This document shows positions 1 to 7,507 of a stretch of 10,815 bases of DNA, one piece after another. This DNA is from an uncultured Planctomycetaceae bacterium (GTDB taxonomy: Bacteria; Planctomycetota; Planctomycetia; Pirellulales; Thermoguttaceae). The stretch spans positions 1 through 10,815 of the forward strand of contig CAMZHY010000082.1 in the NCBI GenBank assembly GCA_947307005.1, given 5' to 3'. The notes below the pieces were generated by a model. It was not told the DNA's origin, did no database searches, and was given only the letters and a program-made list of their open reading frames with translations. Numbering within the stretch: the first letter of the stretch is position 1; each line of letters opens with the position of its first letter. The position numbers and the translations under genes are program-made.

Positions 1-56
1 AAACGGGACCGACGCCATATAATGGCGTGACTTTTACCGTAGGCGGTTGCTTTTAA
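1..56 (+). CDS. possible C-terminal end of an upstream protein (partial)
   Basis: One frame is open from the window edge to a TAA at 54-56 and reads TGPTPYNGVTFTVGGCF. The alternating polar/hydrophobic pattern and the terminal phenylalanine resemble the last beta strand of an outer-membrane beta-barrel protein, where a C-terminal aromatic residue is the usual insertion signal. Only 17 codons are visible, so identity cannot be determined and a chance open frame is possible. The stop lies 57 bases before dxr on the same strand. Confidence 0.3.
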   Translation, partial: TGPTPYNGVTFTVGGCF

Positions 57-113
57 TCCTTACCTCCGTTTACCGCTTATTCCGAAGATTGTTGGCTGTT
101 TTCCAGCGTAAAA

Positions 114-1340
114 ATGACGCCCTGCAATAACTCCTTTGAATCTGGAACAAAGACCTCTACGTCTGGACCTCGCGCCATTACCGTGATTGGCGCGACGGGC
201 AGCATTGGTTCGAGCGCATTGGACGTGATCGACGCGTCTTGTGGTCAATTGCGGGTCGGAGTTCTGGCGGCCAATAAATCTGTTAAGAAGTTAGTTGAGT
301 TAGCGAATTATTTCAAGCCAGACGTTGTCGTAATCAACGATATACACGCAGATAGGACCCCTTTGAGCGATCTTGCTAGCGGAATTGAAGTTCTTTATGG
401 GGCAGATGCGTTAGACGCCGTCGTTCGTCGTCCCGAGATTGACGTCGTTCTTCTCTCTATTGTCGGCGTTGCAGGTTTGCGTTCTGCATGGAGCGCAATT
501 GACGCCGGTAAGACGCTCGCTTTGGCGAATAAAGAGGTCCTTGTCGCAGGAGGTTCCCTCATAACAGAGGCTCTAGAAAAGCGCGGTGGCAAATTACTTC
601 CCGTCGATAGCGAACATAGCGCCATTTATCAGTGTTTGTCATCTCGGCGCGTCGCGCCCAATTTTCCCCGTATTGTTTCACATGACGTAAAGCGTTTGAT
701 TCTTACTGCAAGCGGCGGTCCTTTCCTGAGACTTTCTTCACGCGATTTGAAACAAGTTACCGTTAAGGACGCTTTACGTCACCCAACGTGGAACATGGGC
801 GCAAAGATTACGATTGATTCGGCAACAATGATGAACAAGGCGCTCGAAATCATTGAAGCGCGTTGGCTCTTCGGCCTCGACGCGGAGAGAATCCAAGTTT
901 TGATACATCCACAATCGATAGTTCATTCGATGGTCGAATTTGTCGACGGCGCCGTTATTGCTCAGATGAGCCCCCCCGACATGAGACTTCCGATCCAGTA
1001 TGCGCTCTATGAGACTGAACGACGTCCATGTCCGACAAACAAATTTAATTGGGGTCAATCATTGAGATTGGATTTTGAACCTCCTGATTTTGAACGCTTT
1101 CCCGCGCTTGAGCTTGGTTTTGAAGTTGCGAAGGCGGGAGGTTCGGCAGGCGTGGTGTTGAACGCCTCAAACGAAGTCGCCGTCGACGCCTTCCGACGCG
1201 ACCGGTTGACTTTCGATCGAATTCCAGCGCTATGTCGTCGGATTTTGGATTCGCACAACTTTGACGCGTCGCCTTCTTTGGATAAAATCTTTGAACTTGA
1301 CTCTTGGGCGCGAAAGGAGACTGAAAAATGGATATCATGA
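114..1340 (+). CDS. dxr: 1-deoxy-D-xylulose 5-phosphate reductoisomerase
   Basis: Cytoplasmic enzyme of the MEP isoprenoid pathway. It rearranges and reduces 1-deoxy-D-xylulose 5-phosphate to 2-C-methyl-D-erythritol 4-phosphate, using NADPH and a divalent metal. The NADPH-binding loop GATGSIG lies at about residues 26-32. LANKEVLVAGG at about 137-147 is the family motif of the cofactor/substrate region. The metal site is seen in LPVDSEHSAIYQCL (Asp and Glu near 164-166) and in SATMMNKALEIIEA (Glu near 244). HPQSIVHSMVEF and LNASNEVAV are further family signatures. At 408 residues it is slightly longer than usual, mainly from a polar N-terminal extension of about 20 residues. There is no good ribosome binding site before the ATG at 114, so the exact start is less sure than the identity. 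It overlaps rseP, a gene order common in bacteria. Confidence 0.96.
   Translation: MTPCNNSFESGTKTSTSGPRAITVIGATGSIGSSALDVIDASCGQLRVGVLAANKSVKKLVELANYFKPDVVVINDIHADRTPLSDLASGIEVLYGADALDAVVRRPEIDVVLLSIVGVAGLRSAWSAIDAGKTLALANKEVLVAGGSLITEALEKRGGKLLPVDSEHSAIYQCLSSRRVAPNFPRIVSHDVKRLILTASGGPFLRLSSRDLKQVTVKDALRHPTWNMGAKITIDSATMMNKALEIIEARWLFGLDAERIQVLIHPQSIVHSMVEFVDGAVIAQMSPPDMRLPIQYALYETERRPCPTNKFNWGQSLRLDFEPPDFERFPALELGFEVAKAGGSAGVVLNASNEVAVDAFRRDRLTFDRIPALCRRILDSHNFDASPSLDKIFELDSWARKETEKWIS
1313..1320 (+). promoter_or_regulatory. ribosome binding site for rseP
   Basis: AAAGGAGA sits inside the last codons of dxr. Its AGGAG core is 8 bases before the ATG at 1328 but 17 before the ATG at 1337, which would give the classic ATGA stop/start overlap. 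Spacing therefore favours the 1328 start, with a 13-base overlap and translational coupling to dxr. Confidence 0.7.
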
Positions 1341-3670
1341 CGGCGCAACTCTTTGGCGTCGCGGGGGACGGTTCCTCTTGGGCGAATTTTCTTTCGATCG
1401 TTTGGCGAGTCGTCCTCGTTGTGTTGGGCGTCAATATGCTCGTTATCGTTCATGAGTTTGGGCACTTTATCGTTGCTCGGATGTGCGGGGTTCGTTGCGA
1501 TAAGTTCTATATTTGGTTCGACGCTTACGGTTTTAAGTTTTTTAGTTTCAAACACGGCGATACGGAGTATGGACTTGGTTGGCTTCCGCTGGGCGGCTAC
1601 GTTAAGATGTTTGGTCAAGAAGACAATCCTGGCGGAATTCAGGCGGAAATTGATCGAGCTAAGGCGGAAAGCGCCGACAAAGACGGTAAACTGAGCGAAG
1701 TTGAAAAGAAACGACGCGGCGAGGAAATCAAAGAACTCGAGAAACAACTCTACGCGCCGGATAGTTATCTTTCCAAAAACGTTTTTCAGCGTATGGCGAT
1801 AATCTCCGCCGGCGTCGTGATGAATGTGATCTTTGCGGTCATTTGCGCCGCGGGCGCCGCCCTCTTAGGAACGCCTGAGACGTCGGCGAAGATCGGTTTT
1901 GTCGCGCCGGGAAGTCCCGCGTGGCTCGCGGGGATTGAAGCGGGCGACGAGATAGTTGCAATTGGCGATAACGAGAAGCCCATTTTTTCATCGATCCTTG
2001 TCGCTTGTATGGATCGAAAGGAGCTTGAACTCAAAGTAGCGCGTCCCGGCGAGTTGGAGCCGCGAACTATAAGAGTGACTCCCAAAATGGAAAAAGGCGC
2101 GTTGACCCCGATGATTGGCGTGGGGCCGTCTCCTTCCCTTGATCTTGCTGAAACGGACGACCAAACTCCTTACGCGCTCTCCTTTGATTTAGCGCGCAAC
2201 GTCGAGACGTCGAGTCGTCTCGGTTCTTTAAAGGGAGGCGAGAGACTGCTGAGCATGAACGGTCAGCCCGTGACGGTTCCGGCTGATTATTTGCGTTTGA
2301 GAGACCTCTATATTGATCGTCCTATTGAATTTGTCTTTGCGCCGACGATTGAAAAACGAGGAGGCGAGCGCATTGTTGACGAATCGAAGGATAAGATTTC
2401 CGTCACGATAGAACCGGAGCGTGCGCCTGACGTTGGCGTTCGTCTGACGATGGGCGAAATTGTTGAAATTCAGCCGGGATCAGTTGCCGAAAAAGTTGGT
2501 TTGAAGGCTCGCGAAGAAGCCGAAGACGGTTCCGTTACGACCCATGGCGACGTTATTATCGAGGTGAACAACGTCCCTGTTCTCGACCCCCTTTGGTTTC
2601 CCTATTCCGTCTTTAGCATGACTGGGAAAGAAACGCGCAAATCGCCGACGTCGAAGGATCTTGAATCGACCGACGACGCGTCGACCTCGAGTAGATTCTC
2701 GTCTTCTTCCTCACAAACTATTCTTTTGACAGTTCTTCGCGAAGGTCAACGCGTTGACGTTCCAATTACGCTCCCTAGAGTCGCGCCCTATTCCGGTCTG
2801 ACTGATCGACGTGGCGTTCTCGTTTGCGACGCTCTTGGCGTCGCTTATCAGGTAAAACCGATCATATCCGGCGTGGACGGTACGGCGAGCTTTGAAAAGA
2901 GTCCGCTCGGCGGCGTGATTGTCGGCCTTAATGCAAAGATCGCCAATCCCGGCGAAGACGCTCCCAAATCGTTGCGCGAGACCTTTAAAAATCTTACAGG
3001 GCAGAGTGTGTCAAAGTCGGGGAAGGGCGAGTTCGCGGACGTTTCTTGGCGTTTCAACTCCAAGTTGGAAACGAATCCTGCCGATGATTATGCGGCGACG
3101 ACTTGGATGTTAGACGTCCTTCCTTACCTCCCTGACGGGACTCCTGTCGCGATCACGGTCGCTTGTCTCGACGGCGAGGAGTCGAAGATTGAGACCAAAG
3201 TCAAAAGGGAAGGCGAGGTTTTCGTTGAAAGCCGCGGTCTTCTCTTTGGGGTAGACGCCGTTTATCAACGAGTCGACAACCTAGGCGAGGCCTTTTCTTT
3301 TGGCGTCGCTAAAACGGTTGAAGCGGCTTCTCAGGTCTTTGTCTTTTTGAAAAACGTTGGCAAGAACGTCTCGGCAAAAGCCTTAGGCGGTCCTGGACTT
3401 ATTGTTGGAACCGCCTACGAAGCTGCCGGCAGAAACGACGGAGTCTTTTTGTTGTTTCTTTGCCTAATTAGCGCAAATCTTGCGGTTGTGAACTTTTTAC
3501 CGATTCCAGTGCTCGACGGTGGGCATATGGTATTTCTGCTGTATGAAGCGATAACCGGACGTAAACCGAATGAAAAGATTCAAATTGGACTGAGTTATGT
3601 CGGGCTGGCGTTGATTTTAGCCCTGATGTTCTGGGTTATTTTCCTCGACGTCGTTTGCTACTGTTTCTAA
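1328..3670 (+). CDS. rseP: RseP-type site-2 intramembrane metalloprotease with PDZ domains
   Basis: Membrane-embedded zinc protease of family M50B. It cleaves transmembrane substrates, classically an anti-sigma factor after a first periplasmic cut. The zinc motif HEFGH is at residues 42-46 in the first membrane helix. The second active-site motif, NFLPIPVLDGGH, is at about 722-733, with the third metal ligand Asp near 730. A charged helical insert (about 110-142) precedes a membrane helix at about 155-175. PDZ domains are visible at about 187-260 and 368-440. A PDZ-like stretch, GSLKGGERLLSMNGQPV, lies near 300-316, and a Ser/Thr-rich linker near 445-465. The C-terminus has two hydrophobic helices around the LDGG motif. 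At 780 residues it is far longer than the roughly 450 of E. coli RseP; from memory, long versions are typical of planctomycetes. The substrate cannot be inferred here. Confidence 0.93.
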   Translation: MDIMTAQLFGVAGDGSSWANFLSIVWRVVLVVLGVNMLVIVHEFGHFIVARMCGVRCDKFYIWFDAYGFKFFSFKHGDTEYGLGWLPLGGYVKMFGQEDNPGGIQAEIDRAKAESADKDGKLSEVEKKRRGEEIKELEKQLYAPDSYLSKNVFQRMAIISAGVVMNVIFAVICAAGAALLGTPETSAKIGFVAPGSPAWLAGIEAGDEIVAIGDNEKPIFSSILVACMDRKELELKVARPGELEPRTIRVTPKMEKGALTPMIGVGPSPSLDLAETDDQTPYALSFDLARNVETSSRLGSLKGGERLLSMNGQPVTVPADYLRLRDLYIDRPIEFVFAPTIEKRGGERIVDESKDKISVTIEPERAPDVGVRLTMGEIVEIQPGSVAEKVGLKAREEAEDGSVTTHGDVIIEVNNVPVLDPLWFPYSVFSMTGKETRKSPTSKDLESTDDASTSSRFSSSSSQTILLTVLREGQRVDVPITLPRVAPYSGLTDRRGVLVCDALGVAYQVKPIISGVDGTASFEKSPLGGVIVGLNAKIANPGEDAPKSLRETFKNLTGQSVSKSGKGEFADVSWRFNSKLETNPADDYAATTWMLDVLPYLPDGTPVAITVACLDGEESKIETKVKREGEVFVESRGLLFGVDAVYQRVDNLGEAFSFGVAKTVEAASQVFVFLKNVGKNVSAKALGGPGLIVGTAYEAAGRNDGVFLLFLCLISANLAVVNFLPIPVLDGGHMVFLLYEAITGRKPNEKIQIGLSYVGLALILALMFWVIFLDVVCYCF

Positions 3671-3705
3671 CCGAGACGCCGTGATTGTATGCGTCGTCTG
3701 AAAGA

Positions 3706-3740
3706 GAGTCCCGCGCGTATGAAGCGCGCGGGCTCCTTGA
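3706..3740 (+). terminator. hairpin after rseP, possible intrinsic terminator
   Basis: GAG-t-CCCGCGCG pairs with CGCGCGGG-CTC around a 7-base loop (TATGAAG) with one bulged T, giving about 11 GC-rich pairs starting 35 bases after the rseP stop. It is followed by CTTGATTTTAG, which is only moderately T-rich. It may end the dxr-rseP transcript or stabilise its 3' end. Confidence 0.45.
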
Positions 3741-3800
3741 TTTTAGTTCTAGAAGCCTTTACCTCCTTTTCGTTTTAAGTATTCGCAGGAAGCGCCGACG

Positions 3801-4658
3801 ATGGGAATGGATTGTGAATCAACGCCGCCGCGCGTTCGTTTTTCGAGCTTTCAAGATTATCTTGTCAGGCTGGCGTCGTGGATATTTGCGGCGATCTCTT
3901 TTCTTTTATTCTGGATCCTTGGGAAAGAATTTGACGTCTCATTTTTCTTCTCGACACTTCTTGCGTTTTCCGCCGTCGCGCATCTTTTCCGCGAGATTTC
4001 AGAGATTGGGAACGCTTACCCTCTATGGCTTGAGATTGGTCGCCATGTCAAATCTCATCAGATCGCGTCTTTGCCGTTGTGGATTTCGGACGCAATTTTT
4101 ACCGGGGTCTTGTTCCGTCAAGGCCGCGCGACGTTAGCCCTAACCGCGTTTTTCTTTTTTATCGTCGTCGATTGGATTATTGCGAGTTGTTCGCGACGTA
4201 AGGAAGAGTTCTTTCGCTCGTTGATTAAGGAGCCTTGTTCGGAAAGCGAACTGCGATCTCCCGCGAGAGTGTCCAGCGAACCGATTAGCGATTGTGATTT
4301 AGCCGATTTCTTATCCGTAAAAGAAAACGACGAACTTTTAATGAGAACGTTGCGATCCAGAAATAACGACAGTGAAATAATCCAAGGCGAAGCGCTCGTT
4401 GAGTTTGAGCGAGAGTCTTCACTCGCCTTTCTTAATATCCCTTTTTATCCAGCGTTTGTCGGCGTTCCCCGATTCGATTTTGAACAGATTTCCGGCGAGG
4501 AGGTCTCCGTCGACGTTTCGCTTTTACAACCTTTCGGAGCGCGTTTAGAAATTAAAAGAAAGAATCAGCCGTCCACTTTGCCTGGAGCGGAAAGAGAGTC
4601 AGTTTGGATAGCGTTTTACGCTACTTTTCCACCTCCAAAGGATGCGTATTGTTCCTGA
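3801..4658 (+). CDS. uncharacterised membrane protein with soluble C-terminal domain
   Basis: The function is not known. Of 285 residues, four hydrophobic segments are visible at about 20-41, 46-65, 91-107 and 109-130. The last ends in a basic SRRK, so the rest (131-285) is probably cytoplasmic. After a polar linker, residues 192-277 alternate like a beta-sandwich: LNIPFYPAFVGVPRFDFEQI, then LLQPFGARLEIKRK, then SVWIAFYATFPP. From memory, a similar C-terminal pattern (IPF...AFCPPF...FEQ...LLPYGARFE...) occurs in hypothetical proteins confined to planctomycetes; I could not check this. The start is supported by AGGAAG at 3787-3792, 8 bases before the ATG. It lies 130 bases after rseP on the same strand, separated by a terminator-like hairpin, so coupling to the protease is possible but not shown. 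Confidence 0.8.
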   Translation: MGMDCESTPPRVRFSSFQDYLVRLASWIFAAISFLLFWILGKEFDVSFFFSTLLAFSAVAHLFREISEIGNAYPLWLEIGRHVKSHQIASLPLWISDAIFTGVLFRQGRATLALTAFFFFIVVDWIIASCSRRKEEFFRSLIKEPCSESELRSPARVSSEPISDCDLADFLSVKENDELLMRTLRSRNNDSEIIQGEALVEFERESSLAFLNIPFYPAFVGVPRFDFEQISGEEVSVDVSLLQPFGARLEIKRKNQPSTLPGAERESVWIAFYATFPPPKDAYCS

Positions 4659-4776
4659 ACGTTTGGACGACGGATCGCGCGACCTCCCTTGTCAGGTTTG
4701 GGGACGGTTGATCGTTTCTAGGCGCTTTTTTCTTGAGAACTATAACGAATTTGAATATCTGTTAAGAGGAAAATGA
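4642..4776 (+). CDS. possible small protein of 44 residues
   Basis: An ATG-started frame begins 17 bases before the end of the membrane-protein gene and runs to a TGA at 4774-4776. It begins MRIVPERLDDGSRDLPCQVW and ends FEYLLRGK. Composition and codon choice (CGT, CGC, GAC, GAA) match the neighbours, and overlap with the upstream gene would allow coupled translation. Against it, AAAGG directly abuts the ATG and cannot be a normal ribosome binding site, and 44 codons can stay open by chance. A further 31-codon frame starts in an ATGA overlap at 4773 and ends at 4868; it is even weaker. No family is recognised. Confidence 0.27.
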   Translation: MRIVPERLDDGSRDLPCQVWGRLIVSRRFFLENYNEFEYLLRGK

Positions 4777-5357
4777 AGGAGGTTGTACGACCGACTGTTA
4801 CGAAACTGTCAGATCAATTGTCTCAAAATAACGTCGACAAGGTTTGCAAAGAACCGATTGGAGACTAACAGTCGGGACGATGGAGACAGGCGAGGACTTG
4901 GCTTGGCTCATAAGGGATTCCTTGGGATGCGTTGGTCTTGAGTTAAAAACACTAACCAAGGCAGTCCCTTTTCATATGCCGTTATTTTAGTCTGACCTCG
5001 TTCAAACTTTTCCTTTCCAAAACGGGGGAAAGTACAGGCCGTCTTCGCGATTAGTATGGATAGCGATGAACTCACAGAAGAGTCGTTGAAGCTTTCGGCG
5101 AAATAGGGAAGGAGCAAACGACGAGTCAGCCTGGCATATGCTATTGGATGGTTGCCGACTGACGTTCGATTCGCAAACTTTGAAGTGAAAACCGTTTGGC
5201 CGAAAGGAACACACAATTCGTCTTTGCGAACTTGAACGCGAGATTGTCAAGCTCGAAGGGCGAATGAAATTTTGGAGTGCACGCTAGTTTTTTTCGACAG
5301 AGACCGAAGGAACTTACGCACAAATTTGGACTTGATTGTTGTGAAGCGCGCCACGCG
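4777..5357. other. convergent gap without a convincing gene
   Basis: This stretch separates the end of the + strand membrane-protein gene from the end of the - strand DUF1080 gene. No open frame in it has both a ribosome binding site and recognisable motifs. It holds a paired element at 4791-4875 (listed separately). It also has one + frame from about 4832 to 5335 whose pieces look protein-like, for example LERELIVKLEG-type charged helix text near 5228-5262, but which is broken by stops at 4988, 5087, 5186 and 5285. About eight stops would be expected by chance over that length, so the excess openness is modest. No clear intrinsic terminator was found for either flanking gene. Confidence 0.5.
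4791..4875. repeat. 10-bp perfect inverted repeat with nested pairing
   Basis: CCGACTGTTA (4791-4800) and TAACAGTCGG (4866-4875) are exact reverse complements. Directly inside the right arm, GAGAC (4861-4865) can pair with GTCTC (4820-4824), stacking on the outer helix. A small hairpin, GGTTT-GCAAA-GAACC (4841-4855), lies within. Together this makes an RNA-like fold with a 19-base bulge on one side. A single 10-bp repeat at this distance is not rare in 10 kb; the stacked second helix makes it more notable. There is no T tract after it on either strand. Confidence 0.4.
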
Positions 5358-6218
5358 TCATTTATCGGAAATTGGACTGAGACACTGTAACTTTAAGTTG
5401 CGGAAATCGATAGGATAACCGTGACATTGAAGAAGTATAGGACTAGATTCTACGAGTCCGAAGTGTCGCTGGTTCTTGAACTTGCTTTCTTTTTTTGCAA
5501 CGTCCCATTCAGAGGAACCGATTTCAAAGCTCAAAACGCGTTCATCGTCAAGCCAATGTTCAACGTGAGAACCGGTGACGATGATTTTTCCTCGCCGAAA
5601 ATTGCCGACTGGTTCGACGGTTGTCGGAGGCGGGTAGTCGTCGGCTTTGCTTGACGGAACTGCGGGGAATACGTCGAAGAGAGAGGCGATTCTTCGATCG
5701 TCCACCTTGCCGTCTTCGACGTTTGCGTCGTCTTGAATTTGATATTCGGGACCCACCCATCCGTTTTCGTTGGAGTTCTCGATCTTATACTTGACTCCCG
5801 AATTGCAACATTGCCCAAAACGCCATTCAAAAGTAAAAATGAAAGAGTCAAACGATTGGTCGGTAATAATATCGTTTCCATTCTCTGGATTAACCAGACG
5901 AAGCGTTCCGTCTTCGACAATCCATCCCTTAGGGACGCCTCCCGCCGCGTCCATCCATCCATCGAGGGTTTTACCGTCGAATAGGTCGATCGCTCCGGAG
6001 ATTTTATAACGCGACTCTAAACCCAACTCGTCCGACTCGTCTATCGCTGTTTCTAGAGAAACGTCGCCGGTTTCGGGCGTAGGGATATCGCCTTCTTTGA
6101 CGACTGTCGACGCGACGTTGGCGTCAGGTTCAAGCACAATGTTCGAGTTGCGAACGCAAGAAAGAGACATGAACGTGGTTAACGTTATCATTGCGGATAA
6201 AGCAATGTTTCTTATCAT
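5358..6218 (-). CDS. DUF1080 / 3-keto-disaccharide hydrolase domain lipoprotein
   Basis: Secreted protein of the PF06439 family, a concanavalin-like fold that includes 3-keto-glycoside hydrolases and is abundant in planctomycetes. The frame is open further up to a TTG at 6257. The ATG at 6216-6218 is preferred because AGAGG lies 10 bases before it and it opens a signal peptide: MIRNIALSAMITLTTFMSLSC. Cys21 in MSLSC fits a permissive lipobox, so the 286-residue product is probably a lipoprotein. After a polar linker rich in Asp/Glu/Thr (22-75), the domain runs from about 77 to the C-terminus. Family features are LFDGKTLDGW, a TDQSFDSFIFTFEWRF strand, GVKYKIE, GPEYQIQDD, the HVEHWLDDERV strand and the closing HGYPIDFRNLKL. 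It follows the nucleoside hydrolase on the same strand with a 144-base gap, so co-transcription is likely. The substrate is not readable from sequence. Confidence 0.88.
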   Translation of the reverse strand: MIRNIALSAMITLTTFMSLSCVRNSNIVLEPDANVASTVVKEGDIPTPETGDVSLETAIDESDELGLESRYKISGAIDLFDGKTLDGWMDAAGGVPKGWIVEDGTLRLVNPENGNDIITDQSFDSFIFTFEWRFGQCCNSGVKYKIENSNENGWVGPEYQIQDDANVEDGKVDDRRIASLFDVFPAVPSSKADDYPPPTTVEPVGNFRRGKIIVTGSHVEHWLDDERVLSFEIGSSEWDVAKKESKFKNQRHFGLVESSPILLQCHGYPIDFRNLKLQCLSPISDK

Positions 6219-6261
6219 GAGTTGAGAACCTCTTTTTAACCGTATTGTAGACGCCAAACGC

Positions 6262-6291
6262 GAAAGCGGAACGCTCGGACGCTCCGCTTTC
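6262..6291 (-). terminator. strong hairpin between nucleoside hydrolase and DUF1080 genes
   Basis: On the - strand GAAAGCGGA pairs with TCCGCTTTC, extended inward by GCG/CGT (one wobble) around a 6-base loop, about 12 pairs. It lies about 70 bases after the nucleoside hydrolase stop and 44 before the DUF1080 start. No T tract follows on either strand. It is therefore more likely a transcript-stabilising or attenuating hairpin, giving different levels of the two products, than a complete terminator. Confidence 0.45.
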
Positions 6292-6362
6292 TAAACAACG
6301 GGATTGAATTATTAGGACGAGAGGACGAGAAGACGTCGACGCTGTTCCCGTTAAAATCTACT

Positions 6363-7403
6363 TCAAAGGAGTCGCTCGCTACAGAGCCACTCAAACGCCT
6401 CTCTAACGCGGACGATTTGCTCAGGGCTTACTTTGAAGATTTTCGCTTTGCCGTCGGGAGAGGGAACGAATTTTGTGAAACCTTGTTCATCGACGACGAT
6501 TGCGCCAGGCTCGGAGAGACCGAAATATCCTCGGTCTTGGCGAGCCGCAAAAAGAATCGTGGTTAGATCCCAAGTACACTGTTCGGCTTTAGGATCGAGT
6601 CCGCGATAAAAGTTATACGCTTCCTTGACGGGGTGATATTTGACGTAACCGTAATCGTTGAGCATAGCGACGCCGGTCATTTTTATTTCTCTTCCAACTT
6701 CGAAACCAGAGCAGTAGATTTCAGTTGGCCATTCGGCAAAAACTTTACGCGCTGCGGGGACGTCGTTGACAATATTGTACTCTTGATGTTTATCAACGAA
6801 ATTTCCCGCCATCGCAACGAGATACTTTACCTTTTTAGCGGCAAGCTCTTTACCGTTGAGAGGGGAAAACTCGTCGGCGGGAGAGTCGAGTAGCCGGGCG
6901 AGGTTCGTCGAAAAACCTACTTGGGCAATAACGACAGAACCATCTTCTTGAGCGGCGAGGGTTTTGCGGAGAAGCGCCGTTGCCTCATAATACTCCGTTT
7001 TATCGTTTGCATAGTCGAAAAACGGGAATTTCAGCGCGCCGTCTTCGTCTTTTGCCTCGAGAGACTGAAGAAGAAACTTACCGTCTTCCGGCGTGACGCC
7101 GCTTTCCTTGACCGCGCCAATTGGAACGTCGGGATTATTGTAGAAAACGTTGATAAACTGGCAGTAGGGGGCCGCGTGTTTATTATCCTTCGTAAGGGTA
7201 ATCGCCAACAAATCGACTTCGCCTCGCTTTTCCAGATTATTAAGCATGGTCAAAGCGAAAACGTCGTCGATATCATTCCCCATATCGGTGTCGTAAATGA
7301 TTTTAACGGGGTCTTTTGCATACGCGTTGGAACTGACGAAGAGAATGCTGCCAACAACGTCGACGGAAAGAACGAAACCTAAAAAAACAAACGAATTACG
7401 CAA
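6363..7403 (-). CDS. secreted nucleoside hydrolase family protein
   Basis: Member of the inosine/uridine-preferring nucleoside hydrolase superfamily (PF01156), which cleaves N-glycosidic bonds of ribonucleosides. The calcium/ribose signature DTDMGNDIDD is at residues 38-47, the form typical of secreted bacterial relatives (classic DxDPGxDD with an inserted residue). QVGFSTNLARLL and EYNIVNDVPAA match later family motifs. Near the C-terminus TWDLTTILFAAR has Asp279 but Trp where classical enzymes have His before that Asp. The frame is open up to 7568. The TTG at 7401-7403 is chosen because GAGAGG lies 7 bases before it and it opens a signal peptide, MRNSFVFLGFVLSVDVVGS through ...NAYA, cut before KDP. 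The product is then 346 residues and exported. An acidic residue inside the signal core is unusual. It is first in the probable pair with the DUF1080 gene. Specificity is unknown. Confidence 0.87.
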   Translation of the reverse strand: MRNSFVFLGFVLSVDVVGSILFVSSNAYAKDPVKIIYDTDMGNDIDDVFALTMLNNLEKRGEVDLLAITLTKDNKHAAPYCQFINVFYNNPDVPIGAVKESGVTPEDGKFLLQSLEAKDEDGALKFPFFDYANDKTEYYEATALLRKTLAAQEDGSVVIAQVGFSTNLARLLDSPADEFSPLNGKELAAKKVKYLVAMAGNFVDKHQEYNIVNDVPAARKVFAEWPTEIYCSGFEVGREIKMTGVAMLNDYGYVKYHPVKEAYNFYRGLDPKAEQCTWDLTTILFAARQDRGYFGLSEPGAIVVDEQGFTKFVPSPDGKAKIFKVSPEQIVRVREAFEWLCSERLL

Positions 7404-7478
7404 AGGACGACCTCTCTTTTTATTTGGTCGCGCTGTCGAAACAACGAACGACGCTCGCAAAACAGAAAACCTCAACGA

Positions 7479-7496
7479 CGCGTCGACTCCGACGCG
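7479..7496. promoter_or_regulatory. 7-bp inverted repeat in the nucleoside hydrolase leader
   Basis: CGCGTCG and CGACGCG flank a 4-base spacer, a perfect dyad just downstream of the candidate promoter and about 76 bases before the chosen TTG start. It could be an operator for a dimeric regulator or a leader hairpin. CGACG-type words are common in this genome, so chance is possible. Confidence 0.3.
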
Positions 7497-7507
7497 AACT
7501 TCCATCG

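Noticed and set aside
1055..1747. 230-codon frame antisense to dxr and rseP
   Set aside because: It lies opposite two well-supported conserved genes and has Ser/Lys/Arg-rich translation without motifs; a codon-bias shadow.
4908..5216. 102-codon - strand frame in the convergent gap
   Set aside because: TTG start, no ribosome binding site, no recognisable motif and unremarkable codon use. Overlapping frames of similar length on the same strand point to chance openness.
6314..6329. Tandem AGGACGAG x2 after the nucleoside hydrolase
   Set aside because: Only two 8-base units, likely chance in a sequence rich in GACG words.
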